A stretch of DNA of 64,000 nt from Cololabis saira (lineage: Eukaryota; Chordata; Actinopteri; Beloniformes; Belonidae): positions 37,872,401 to 37,936,400 of the forward strand of contig NC_084606.1 of NCBI RefSeq assembly GCF_033807715.1, written 5' to 3'. Below are positions 45,912 through 56,239 of this stretch, piece after piece (position 1 is the stretch's first letter; each line of letters begins with the position of its first letter). A program made the translations under genes and the position numbers. Under the pieces are notes generated by a model that did no database searches, was not told the origin of the DNA, and saw only the letters and a list, made by a program, of their open reading frames with translations.

Positions 45912-47289
45912 TCACACCAGCCAGGGCGGTGCGTTCAGAGCTTCCAGGGCGGTCGCCCCAAACAGCTCCCCCGGTTCCGCAGGTGCCTGACGAAGAACCC
46001 TACGAGCAGTCTCCGTCAGAGGTGACTGCGCCAGCCAGACATGACGGCACGTGTGCACCAGGGTGGACATCAGCCGCCCCAGCCCCCTCGTCTGGGAGGC
46101 AAAAGCCTGTAGGGATATGTCACACATGTCCCGTGTGGAATCCTCCACCTGTGCATCCTGCAGGGAGGTTGAGAGAGCCAGCAGAAGATGGGAAAGGGTG
46201 TTCCCCAGCCGGCCAATGTGGGCCGCTGTGTTACAAGCCTTACAAATATGCCCATCAGTAACCCTACACTGGGTAGAGGGGCACTTGGGATCTGGCTTCA
46301 GAGCCTCATCAGGAGCCACTATCAGCGCTGCAATGGAGGGCTCGATGGGGGGCATGTGGTGGAGACCAGCCACTGCTGCGTCCTCCATCGCCGTCAGAGC
46401 GCGGTCATCAGCTGTCAGCCTGGAGAGGGCTGTGACATCACTCCAGCATGAGTGCAGCTCCCTCAAAAATCAGACGAAGGCGGAATGGTGAATTCCACCG
46501 GAGAAGGATTGCGCCTGTGGAAGGCGCTAGAGGCCACCTCCGCACGCGGTGTATCCAGCTGCAAGTGCGCCAGGGCAGTGCAGATAACGCTCTCCACGGA
46601 GGAACAAGCCGTCCCCTCCCCAGAGCTCTGGGCAGATGAGTGCGAGGAGAACCCCGAGCGCTGTGAGGCCGGGTCCCCTGATGACACGTTGGAGCGGCTC
46701 GCCAAGGCTGCAATGGAGGTGCGTCCTCTGGCAGTGGCGGTGGCGACCCCAGAGCAAACTCTGGCATGGCAGGTTCCACCTGGCCAGTACCAGGCTGCAG
46801 ATTGAGGAGGAGCGCCTTCATCTGCTCCATGTCGTCGGCCAAGCGATCTACCTTAGAGGAGAGCTGGCTCGTCATCCGCCGTCGTTTGGGGGCACCCCTC
46901 ACTCTCTTCGCCGAACGCTTCAGAGAACACCCCGGCTGGGATGAGGGGAGGCTGGCCGACGGCTCCGGCTGCTCAGGGCCCAGGCACGACATGCAGAGGT
47001 CCTGGTCATCCGCAGGATCCAGGGCGGCCATGCACCCTGGGCATGAACGCTCCATCACAGCAACCGGTGGGAGAGGGAGCGGACACGCTGCCGTCGCCAC
47101 GGATGTGCTGGCAGGAGAGGGGAGCGGACACGCTGCCGTCCACACGAATGTGTCGGCGGGAGAGGGGAGCGGACGAGCTGCCGTCACCACGTAGGTGTCG
47201 GTGGGAGAGGGGAGCGAAAACGCTGCCGTCACCACAGCGAGCACGCTGCCGTCACCACCAATATGCCGGCGGGAGAGGGGAGCGGCCAC
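45912..47289 (-). pseudogene. DIRS gag, frameshifted
   Basis: The N-terminal frame (from 47289) has a CPGC...CMSC cysteine pair and a basic KRVRGAPKRRR stretch followed by a coiled-coil-like segment (SKVDRLADDMEQMKALLL). The C-terminal frame (46466-45912) has the helical gag core ending SQTRGLGRLMSTLVHTCRHV and LRQAPAEPGELFG, typical of fish DIRS gag. Shifts occur near 46460 and around 46700. The first 100 codons coincide with a tandem repeat and may not be coding. Confidence 0.7.
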
Positions 47290-47530
47290 GCTACCGTCAG
47301 CACAGATGTGTCAGTGGGAGACGGAGCGGAAACGCCGCCGTCACCACAGCGAGCACGCTGCCGTCACCGCCAATGTGCCGGCGGGAGAGGGGAGCGGCCA
47401 CGCTACCGTCAGCACGGATGTGTCAGTGGGAGACGGAGCGGAAACGCTGCCGTCTCCACAGTGAGCACGCTGCCGTCACCGCCAATATGCCGGCGGGAGA
47501 GGGGAGGGCCACGCTGCCGTCACCACGGCT
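47050..47530. repeat. Tandem repeats in the DIRS 5' region
   Basis: Irregular units combining cacgctgccgtcaccac and gccggcgggagaggggagcg, in periods of about 60 and 115 bp. A further ~200-bp tandem unit (aaggaaaaataataatgtca ... gtgggagaggga) occurs at 47570-47780, 49120-49260 and 49290-49400. Confidence 0.8.
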
Positions 47531-47788
47531 ATGAGAAAAGGCAAAAAAAGGCGTCTTTACTCAAAAAGAAGAGAACAATCCTCTCTTGTTTCTTTCCTTT
47601 TTTTTTTTTTTCAAAGAAAAAAATAACTGCAAGGAAAAATAATAATGTCACATCAATAAGTGGGAGAGGGAGTGAATGCTGCCGTCACCCTGAACGAGCC
47701 GGTGGGAAAGGGAGCGGAAACGCCGCCGTCACCACGGCCGCAAAACAGGCCAAAAAGGCGCTGTTCTTTTCCTTTCTTATATATATAT

Positions 47789-49110
47789 TAGGGCTGTCAG
47801 CGTTAACGCGTAAATCGCGATTAGATTAATGCAATCCATAATGCGTTATTTTTTTTTAATCGCATTTTAATCGCAAACCTTTTTGTCCCTTCTACTCACC
47901 CGTAGTCGACTCTTCTGTAATGATCCAGAAGAGGGCGGTAATGCACCGGAAAAAACTGGATGCCAACCGTCCAATAAACCTCAAGAAGAAGAAGACTCCT
48001 CTGTAGCGCCATGTTTGCTGTTTCCTAAAGTAAACTTCCACCACCACCAACTACAAAGAGACGCCAAACTGAACCACTACCCGTGGATAGAAACAGAAAA
48101 CGTGTGTTCGCCGAGAAGTGGCTGCATGATGTTACGCGGCGACGCGCACCGTACGTTCGCGTCCGCGTATCCTACCCCGTAAGCTCTGCGTTGGTACAAC
48201 GCGGAACCATACAGTAAATCAGCCAGCGTCCGTCACTGCGTGCAGCAGTTACCTGCAAGACGCTGCTCTGATTATGGCTCAAAGTTTATGAAAACCCCAA
48301 ATAAAAAATAAATTAGAGAATATTTTATGAAATCAATAAACAATTCCATCATCAAAATTATAACAAATAAAGGTTCAACGTATCTTGCTTTGAATGTAAT
48401 AAGACTAGGTAATATATTAGTTTCACCTTTTAAGTTGAATTATTGAAATAGATTAACTTTTACACCATATTCTAGTTGAATTATTGAAATAAATTAACTT
48501 TTACACCATATTCTAGTTGAATTATTGAAATAGATTAACTTTTACACCATATTCTAGTTGAATTATTGAAATAAATTAACTTTTACACCATATTCTAGTT
48601 GAATTATTGAAATAAATTAACTTTGTAAAGGACCATATTGAGCCATTCATCTTTATAAGTGAATAAATATAGTTTTGCCTATAACCTATTCCTGCATCCC
48701 TCTTTTATCGATCCGGCGAGACGGGTCACCGCGTTTTTGGAGGCCCAAGTCACATATCCAGGGGCTCCTCTGAGCACCAGACCAAAATAATTATGTGCAG
48801 CCCTGTCTATATGGCACTTTGTTTAATTTGAAAAACTGTATTTGAAGTAGACAGTGTTTTAAGTTGGTCTACATGGCACTTTTTTGAAAGAAAATACAAA
48901 AGGTCAAAAAGGAAATTCTTTCTTTGTGTTCATTTGATTCCCAATTAAGACACAATGGTAAGAAATGATTTACATTATGGGCTTAAAACTGCCTTGAAAT
49001 GCGAAATAACAGAATTTTAAACATGCAATTCAAAATGCGATTAATCGCGATTAACTTTTGAAATTCTGCGATTAATCGCGATTAAAAAAAATAATCGTTT
49101 GACAGCCCTA
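47789..49110. mobile_element. hAT-like element nested in the DIRS element
   Basis: Ends tagggctgtcagcgttaacg and tcgtttgacagcccta are inverted at their outer 9-10 bp. Both flanks read atatatat, compatible with an 8-bp duplication but ambiguous in an AT run. Both subterminal regions carry clustered gcgattaatcgcgatta-type motifs. It contains a MITE fragment (48130-48224) and a 41-bp array. No transposase. Confidence 0.7.
48433..48628. repeat. 41-bp tandem repeat, about five copies
   Basis: Unit ttgaattattgaaataaatt + aacttttacaccatattcta + g. The same unit is at 33735-33780 (one copy) and 55127-55540 (about ten). The flanking text (tttatgaaatcaataaacaa, taataagactaggtaatata) is also shared with 55000-55120. 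Confidence 0.92.
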
Positions 49111-49837
49111 ATATATATATTTTTTTTTTAAAGAAAAAATAATCTGCAAGGAAAAAATAATGTTGTCACATTAATAAAGTGGGAGAGGGAGCTAAAACGC
49201 TGCCGTCACCACAAATGTGCCGGTGGGAGAAAGACAACCAAGGCTGTAAGAAAGACCAAAAAAGGTGTTTGTGTTGTTTTTTTCAAAAGAAAAAAATTAT
49301 CCTTTTCTGTCTTCTTTTTTTTTTTTCAAAATAAAAAAATTATCTGCAAGGAAAAAATAATGTTGTCACATTAATAAAGTGGGAGAGGAAGCGAAATGCT
49401 GTCTCCCTGCACAGATTGTTCAGGTGTCAGGCGCAGCCGACAGCTTACCTTCTGTCAGCTGGGCTGGGGGGCGGGGCGGGGAGACGCCGCCGCAACCCGA
49501 CACAATCCAATATCGCGCCGGCCACAGCTCCTCGGAGGACGAAAAAATCGTTACTCCTACCTGAATGGCACGAAGCTGCACCAGGCCGGCGGTTTTAGGG
49601 AGGAAAGGAAGAAGCTTCACCAAGCTCCTATTTCCGTCCCGTACTTTAGACGCGCGGAGCGAGAAGAAAAAAGGAGTCGATCCCATGCTGACGCCGGAAG
49701 TTATACCCCTTCTGGGGGTCATGCAGGGGTCACGGGTGACGTGACATTGTTGGTATTGTACTCGACATGCGCATGCGCGAGGGGAGATATCCAGTGCTTA
49801 CAGCACCGCCTGGCGGTCAGTAGGGACGAAATAGAAC

Positions 49838-50586
49838 TTGTCCCACTGGCAGATTTTTCTACTTATTTCAAGTGAAAATTTACTTGAAACAGTTGAAAAT
49901 TGTCAAATAATAATACCTTTCTGGTGTTATTTTTCTGGTGATGACTAAATGTTGAAATAGCAGTAAAACCACATTCATTGATGAAATGACATAAGGGATG
50001 GAAAGGAGGGATGGCAGTTTTACAGGGGGGGATGATTTGGACCGTTTTTATTTCAGGGGGGGATGATTTGGACCGTTTTTATTTCAGGGGGGGATGATTT
50101 GGACCGTTTTTATTTCAGGGGGGGATGATTTGGACCGTTTTTATTTCAGGGGGGGATGATTTGGACCGTTTTTATTTCAGAGGGGATAATTTGGACCGTT
50201 TTTATTTCAGGGGGGATGATTTGGACCGTTTTTATTTCAGAGGGGATAATTTGGACCGTTTTTATTTCAGGGGGGATGATTTGGACCGTTTTTATTTCAG
50301 GGGGGGATGATTTGGACCGTTTTTATTTCAGGGGGGATGATTTGGACCGTTTTTATTTCAGGGGGGGATGATTTGGACCGTTTTTATTTCAGGGGGGATG
50401 ATTTGGACCGTTTTTATTTCAGGGGGGGATGATTTGGACCGTTTTTATTTCAGGGGGGATGATTTGGACCGTTTTTATTTCAGGGGGGATGATTTGGACC
50501 GTTTTTATTTCAGGGGGGATGATTTGGACCGTTTTTATTTCAGGGGGGGAGGATTTGGACCGTTTTTATTTCAGGGGGGATGATTT
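49838..50586. mobile_element. Hairpin element copy 3, right part, with expanded 31-bp array
   Basis: Resumes the interrupted element and continues into about 18 copies of ggggggatgatttggaccgt + ttttatttca (50020-50585). Reading frames in the array are repeat artefacts. Confidence 0.88.
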
Positions 50587-50962
50587 GGAGGGCAGCACGG
50601 TGGTTTAGTGGTCAGCACTGTTGCCTCACAGCAAGAAGGTCCCCGGTTCGACTCCGTGGCCCGGCAGGGGCCTTTCTGTGTGGAGTTTGCATGTTCTCCC
50701 CGTGCTTGTGTGGGTTCTCTCCGGATACTCCGGTTTCCTCCCACAGTCCAAGAACATGCATATTAGGTTAATTGGTGATCCTAAATAGCCCGTAGGTGTG
50801 AGTGTGTCTGGTTGTTTGTCTGTATATGTGGCCCTGTGATGGACTGGTGACCTGTCCAGGGTGAACCTGCCTCTCACCTGAAAATAGCTGGGATAGGCTC
50901 CAGCAGACCCCTGTGACCCCGCAAGGGATAAAGCAGGTATAGAAAATGGATGGATGGATGGA
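50587..50962 (+). mobile_element. tRNA-derived SINE
   Basis: Head gggcagcacggtggtttagt + ggtcagc (A box) and ggttcgactcc (B box) spaced as in a tRNA promoter. The body (gtttgcatgttctccccgtg, ggataggctccagcagaccc) is common to fish, and the tail is tggatggatgga. It is inserted at the end of the 31-bp array. Confidence 0.85.
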
Positions 50963-51086
50963 AAATAAAACAAATAAACCGCTATATACTCACTTTATCC
51001 TGTAAAACAAGCCAGTGTTTCTTAGAAACTCTACAGGACTGTCTCAGAAATACAAATATGTAAATATAGTGCTTTTGTAAAAATCT

Positions 51087-51092
<6 letters not shown>

Positions 51093-51172
<80 letters not shown>
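51093..51172. repeat. (CT)n microsatellite
   Basis: About 40 uninterrupted CT units. A 25-bp mariner-MITE end (tacaggactgtctcagaaat) lies just before at 51032-51056. Confidence 0.97.
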
Positions 51173-51174
<2 letters not shown>

Positions 51175-51517
51175 ATTCAAATTGTCTTTATTGGTATGAA
51201 TAGTAACCATTGTTGCTGAAAGCATACATACACATACAATAAATCACGACACAATCAACACACTAATACAACTTCAACAAATACCCAACACCAAATATCT
51301 AACACATGCATACAATATATACTGTATATATATATATATAGAACTATGTACATGAATAGGCAGGGAGACTGTATAAGGAGACTGTGTTGTCTGGTTGTGT
51401 TTCTCTCCATCTATGACAGCCTTTCTCAACCTTTTTTCAGTCATGACACCTTTCATAAGTGAATAAAATCTCATGACACCCCAGAGTAAAATATAACTAG
51501 AAAATTTCATGAAATTT

Positions 51518-52822
51518 TGATATGGGCATGCCCTACCGCCCATTCGACCCCTCTCGCTGCTTTGGTTTGGGGCTGTAGTGGTTGTGTTCGGGGTGGTTCT
51601 ATGTCAGTTTGAGGTGTTTACGGTTGTATTGCATTCATTCCTGTGCTCCCAATAGTTAATAATGGAGTGTGCTTTTTGGCGTCTAGCGCCCCACACGGTG
51701 ACACTTTTGACTGAAAAAAGTAATGCCCATCGAGGCAACATGGAGACGCATCTAACGATGTTTGGGTGAATGTTCCGGTTCAGGCTACGTTAACGGATAG
51801 GTTTTTTTTTCACCATGGTACAAAACCCCATCCGAATGAATGGGGCCATTTGGGCTGGATTTTGACATAAAATTTCCTTAAATCCCAGCTTCATGAAATT
51901 TGATTATGTTGAAGTCCACAGCGTGCCGAGTCGGGAAACATTTGTACGATGTCTCTACGATAACCTGTTGCCTAGCAACAAGCGTCCAAAGTCAAACGGA
52001 AAAAAAAAAAAAATGAAAGGTCAATATCACAAAAACTGTAATACTTGGCATAATAAGGTTGTACGGTCGGTTAGGGACAATCGGGCCGAGTGTTTGAAAG
52101 TTTGAACGATGTCTCTACCATAAAGTCCGGCCGAGCAATAAGCGTCCGAATTTTCGCCTTTTTTTTTGCTTTTTGGCAACTAGCGTTGCCACGATAACCC
52201 CTATTACATAGAAAAGTAATGACCATCGAGGCATGATGGAGACGCATCCAACGATGTATGCCATGCATGGGTGCACGTTCCGGTTCGGGCCGCATTAACG
52301 GACGAAAAAAAGTGCGGAATAAGAATAAGAAAAGGGAAACCTTTTCTAGATACTAATATATCGCCTTCATTTTCATGTTTTTCCTCGTTTTTCCGGCCGT
52401 GTTTTATTTTTTGGGGATTTTTTTTTTCCACATCCGAGCGGGGTCATGCTGTACACCTGCTGGTGCGCAGTGGGACTTTTGCGACTTTAGCTTGTTAGCA
52501 AAATGCTAGCAACATTGCCATTTGGGCCATTCTGGACGATTGCAATATGGTCATGCCACTACTTGGCATGCCCATAATAATAAGAAAAGGGAAACCTTTT
52601 CTGTATACTAATATATCGCCTTCATTTTTCAGGTTTTTCGGGGCGGGTTGTATTTTTTGGGGATTTTTTTTTTCCACATCCGAGCGGGGTCATGCTGTAC
52701 ACCTGCTGGTGCGCAGTGGGACTTTTGCGACTTTAGCTTGTTAGCAAAATGCTAGCAACATTGCCTTTTGGGCCATTCTGGACGATTGCAATATGGGCAT
52801 GCCACTACTTGGCATGCCCATA
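51518..52822. mobile_element. Unclassified element with ATGGGCATGCC ends
   Basis: Starts atgggcatgccctaccgccc and ends acttggcatgcccat. The middle shares gcgtctagcg, atggagacgcatc and gggtgcacgttccggttcgg with 8990-10262. A ~240-bp block (gaaaagggaaaccttttct ... gccactacttggcatgccca) is repeated in tandem at 52325-52580 and 52580-52822. Confidence 0.65.
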
Positions 52823-54782
52823 ATTAAAAACCACACTTTAAAACTTTAAACTGTATTTATTTGAGGAGAACACTGGAACTGAGAACTAAGAAACAATAAA
52901 CAAGATATGAACAGAACTAAAAGGAGTGTAAAACATACTAAAACACACTGCATCGCTCTGACTGTAAATGCATGTTATTTTTTATCAATAACTTGAACAC
53001 GATAACTGCACCAGAGTAGGCCTAAGCAGGAAAGCTTCTTTTTATCCGTGATGCGCTTGCTTCCATCCAGTGCCTCTGTAGCCTGCACACGCCCACGCAT
53101 GCACGCACACACACACACACACACACAAACAATAATCCGCAATTGAGACAAGGGAGAGAGAGATAGAGAGAGAGAGAGTGTTGTGAATGTTACAATGTCA
53201 CACAACACTTTACTGTAAAATATATTTAAATGTATGTACTATTTTGTTTTGTTACACTTGCTTTGGCAATGTAAACATATGTTTCCCATGCCAATAAAGC
53301 TCTTTTGAATTAAATTGAATTGAATTGAGTGAGAAAAGGGGGTGTGACTCACCATCAATGGGAGACCTGAGCGTGGTGCAACGCACACAACCGCTTTATC
53401 CTGGCTGGGATGGATGAGATGCAGACACGGAGCTCCTGGTCCACAGTCCTCAGTCGCTCTCTGTACTTATTCTTGATATATGTAAGGTTGGAAAAGCTCA
53501 GTTCGCACAAATAAGTTGTAGAGAAGGGTAGTAAAATAGAAAGGGCGCAATTTGAAGCCACTGGGTACTCTTTTCCCACTGATATCCAGAACATGTCTAA
53601 TTCCATGTCACCAAATCTCATTTTCAAAGTGCGATCCTCCCTGATCTCCATCAGTTGCTCCTGTGTTGGCAATGACATGTCCTTTGCGCTCTCCAGTGCG
53701 CTTGAACTCCAAGGATCACGTACCCAGTCAAACTGTGCATAAGACTCCGATGGAAAATAATGATCAAAGCGCTCGTCGAGAGTTTTCAGATGCTGGGCTA
53801 TGAGGTCAGAAAGTGTGCTGCTGTTGGTATGCACATTGCACAGCGGAAACATATCCAGCCTGCCCTGCTCCACAAATGAACGCCAGAGTGTGAGCTTAGA
53901 TCTGAAGCCACGTAGTTTGTCAGATGAGGAGAGGAGGTTTTCTTCTTTACCTTGCATTTTAATGTTCAGCTCATTTAGGTGCTTTAACACCGCGATTCCC
54001 AACCCCCGGTCCCCGGACCGGTACCGGTCCGTAGAGCCGTTACTACCGGGCCGTGGAATGGCTTGTGTTCCGATCATAATTAGGGCTGCAACGATTCGTC
54101 GACGTTGTCGACAAAAAAGCGATAATCAAAATTGTCACCAGACGTTTTTTTTCCCAATGGAGTGAGTCATCTCACTTCACTTCACCTCATACAATCTCTG
54201 CCCAGAGCCGCGCTGCAGGACGTCTCAGCGGAGCCTTTTTTTTTTTTTTTTTTTGCGCCCTCCCAGCGCAGCTGCGGGTAACAAAACTTCAAATGTTCGG
54301 GGGCATTTTAGCCTGGATACGGCGAATAAAAGAACACTTGCAAGTAGGGTTGCCACCCGTACCGTAAAATACGGAATTGTCCTTTATTTGAGAAGAAAAT
54401 GCTGCGATTTGTCCCGTATTTTCATTAACGCCCCATACACACGTCTGTCACACACACACATCAACACTAAATTGATCAATAATAACACAAATACACAGGA
54501 CATAACACAGGAAACATTAAGGCCAGCAAAATCTTTGTGGCGGACTTGCTGCGTCTGTGCCCAGATCTTTCTATGTGCCAGACAGCGCTGCGGGGAGGAA
54601 TCGGGCTTCACTTCCAGGTAGGGGTTGGGAATTGGAATTAAAAGTTCCGTATTGAACCAATACGGACATATATTATGCCAGGCCCGGTTCTACGAGGGTG
54701 CATAAGCAAGCATTGCACCCTCAGTTTGTGTTTGCGTGCTCAGTTGAAAAGACAAAAAGAAAAAGAAAAGAAAAAATCGTTA

Positions 54783-54912
54783 AGCTTGATTTATGGTTCC
54801 GCGTTAAATCGACGGCATGGCTACGGCGATGGGTACGCGTACGACGCGCACCGTACGTTCGCGTCCCCGCGTAAACTCTGCGTCGGTGCAACCCGGAACC
54901 ATAAATCAGCCA
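54783..54912. mobile_element. Palindromic MITE, TTTATGGTTCCGCG family
   Basis: gcttgatttatggttccgcg ... cccggaaccataaatcagcc around gtacgcgtacgacgcgcacc. The sequence after it (cagtgtccgtcactc, gcagcagttacctgcagcag) is shared with that after the copy at 48224. Confidence 0.82.
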
Positions 54913-55126
54913 GTGTCCGTCACTCATCTCCGTGCAGCAGTTACCTGCAGCAGCAAGACGCTGCTGTCTGATTATGGCTCAGAGTTTATGAAAGCCCCAA
55001 ATAAAAAAATAATTAGAGAATATTTTATGAAATCAATAAACAATTCCATCATCAAAATTATAACATAGGTTCAAAATATCATGCTTTGCATGTAATAAGA
55101 CTAGGTAATATATTAGTTTCACCTTT

Positions 55127-55540
55127 TAAGTTGAATTATTGAAATAAATTAACTTTTACACCAAATTCTAGTTGAATTATTGAAATAGATTAACTTTTAC
55201 ACCATATTCTAGTTGAATTATTGAAATAAGTTAACTTTTACACCATATTCTAGTTGAATTATTGAAATAAGTTAACTTTTACACCATATTCTAGTTGAAT
55301 TATTGAAATAAGTTAACTTTTACACCAAATTCTAGTTGAATTATTGAAATAAGTTAACTTTTACACCATATTCTAGTTGAATTATTGAAATAAGTTAACT
55401 TTTACACCATATTCTAGTTGAATTATTGAAATAAGTTAACTTTTACACCAAATTCTAGTTGAATTATTGAAATAAGTTAACTTTTACACCATATTCTAGT
55501 TGAATTATTGAAATAAGTTAACTTTTACACTATATTCTTC
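55127..55540. repeat. 41-bp tandem repeat, about ten copies
   Basis: Unit gttgaattattgaaataagt + taacttttacaccatattct + a, with a recurrent caaattct variant about every third copy. Confidence 0.93.
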
Positions 55541-55711
55541 ACCTGAAGCATTTTTTTGTCATATAATTTCAGCCAAAACTTGTTTAAATCTAAATGTGTT
55601 TCTTTGAGTGGCAGCCCTGTCATGGCTTGGCGGACAATAAGTTCTGGTACCCGACTGGACTGAACAGCGCCATGCACAGGTGCTGCAGGTTAGGTTCAGT
55701 CAGCTGCAGAG

Positions 55712-56239
55712 ATGAGCGGACCTCAGCAAACCTCCATGAGCCGTTTCTTTACTGGTTGTTCGAGTAAAAGAAATGGTGATGAACAAGTGGAAAATCCTAC
55801 CAAAAAGAAAAGCAAAAGCTTTAATCGCAAGTACGACATTATGTATATAAAATATGGATTTGTTGCAATTGGCGATTTGGAGGCGCCAAACCCACTATGT
55901 ATTTTATGTGGAGAAACGCTCGGCAACGAAGCAATGAACCCATCCAAGCTTCAAAGACACTTAAATACAAAACATCCTTCTCTCAAAGACAAACCAGTGG
56001 ATTTTTTCGAAAGGAAAAAACGTGAGTTAGATTTGCAGAAGCAAGTTTTAAAGGCCACAACATCAGCTAACGTCGCTGCAACGAGGGCTTCATATCTCGT
56101 TGCTCACCGGATTGCAAAAGCTAAAAAGCCCTTTACAATTGGAGGAGCTAATACTGCCCGCTGCAAAAGACATCTGCCTCGAACTTTTGGGGGAAAAAGC
56201 AGCTGGCAAAGTGTCGCAGCGGTCTGGCAATTGAAATAG
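55712..56239 (+). pseudogene. BED zinc-finger N-terminus of hAT transposase (ZBED5-like)
   Basis: From the ATG at 55712: a short leader (MSRFF), a basic patch, then KYGFVAIGDLEAPNPLCILC with C-x2-C and LQRHLNTKHP with the His pair: a BED finger. The following helical stretch is typical of ZBED5-like proteins up to KKPFTIG. After about 56136 the frame shifts, and in the other frame LPAAKDICLELLG continues the family sequence. It ends before the RNase H-like domain. It could encode a short DNA-binding protein at most. Confidence 0.75.

Larger units (their letters stand above)
42991..49837 (-). mobile_element. DIRS-type tyrosine-recombinase retrotransposon
   Basis: A 6.85-kb element in reverse orientation with gag (right), RT/RNase H (middle) and tyrosine recombinase (left). 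Inverted terminal repeats are at about 43033-43176 and 49673-49818. An internal complementary region at 43221-43319 consists of the complement of the left terminus (50 bp, 42991-43040) joined at 43270/43271 to the complement of the right terminus, as DIRS replication requires. Comparison with the uninterrupted hairpin element (gataaatcttgtccc) shows no target duplication, as expected for recombinase integration. Frameshifts in each ORF mark it as inactive. A hAT-like element (47789-49110) is nested within it. Confidence 0.9.

Noticed and set aside
43466..47829. Numerous plus-strand ORFs of 60-200 codons
   Set aside because: They are antisense shadows of the GC-rich DIRS gag, RT and recombinase, or products of its leader repeats.
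50020..50585. Regularly spaced repeats that resemble a CRISPR array
   Set aside because: There are no unique spacers; units are contiguous 31-bp copies in a vertebrate genome.
50590..50665. tRNA gene at the SINE head
   Set aside because: A and B boxes are present but the sequence does not fold into a full cloverleaf and continues into the SINE body.
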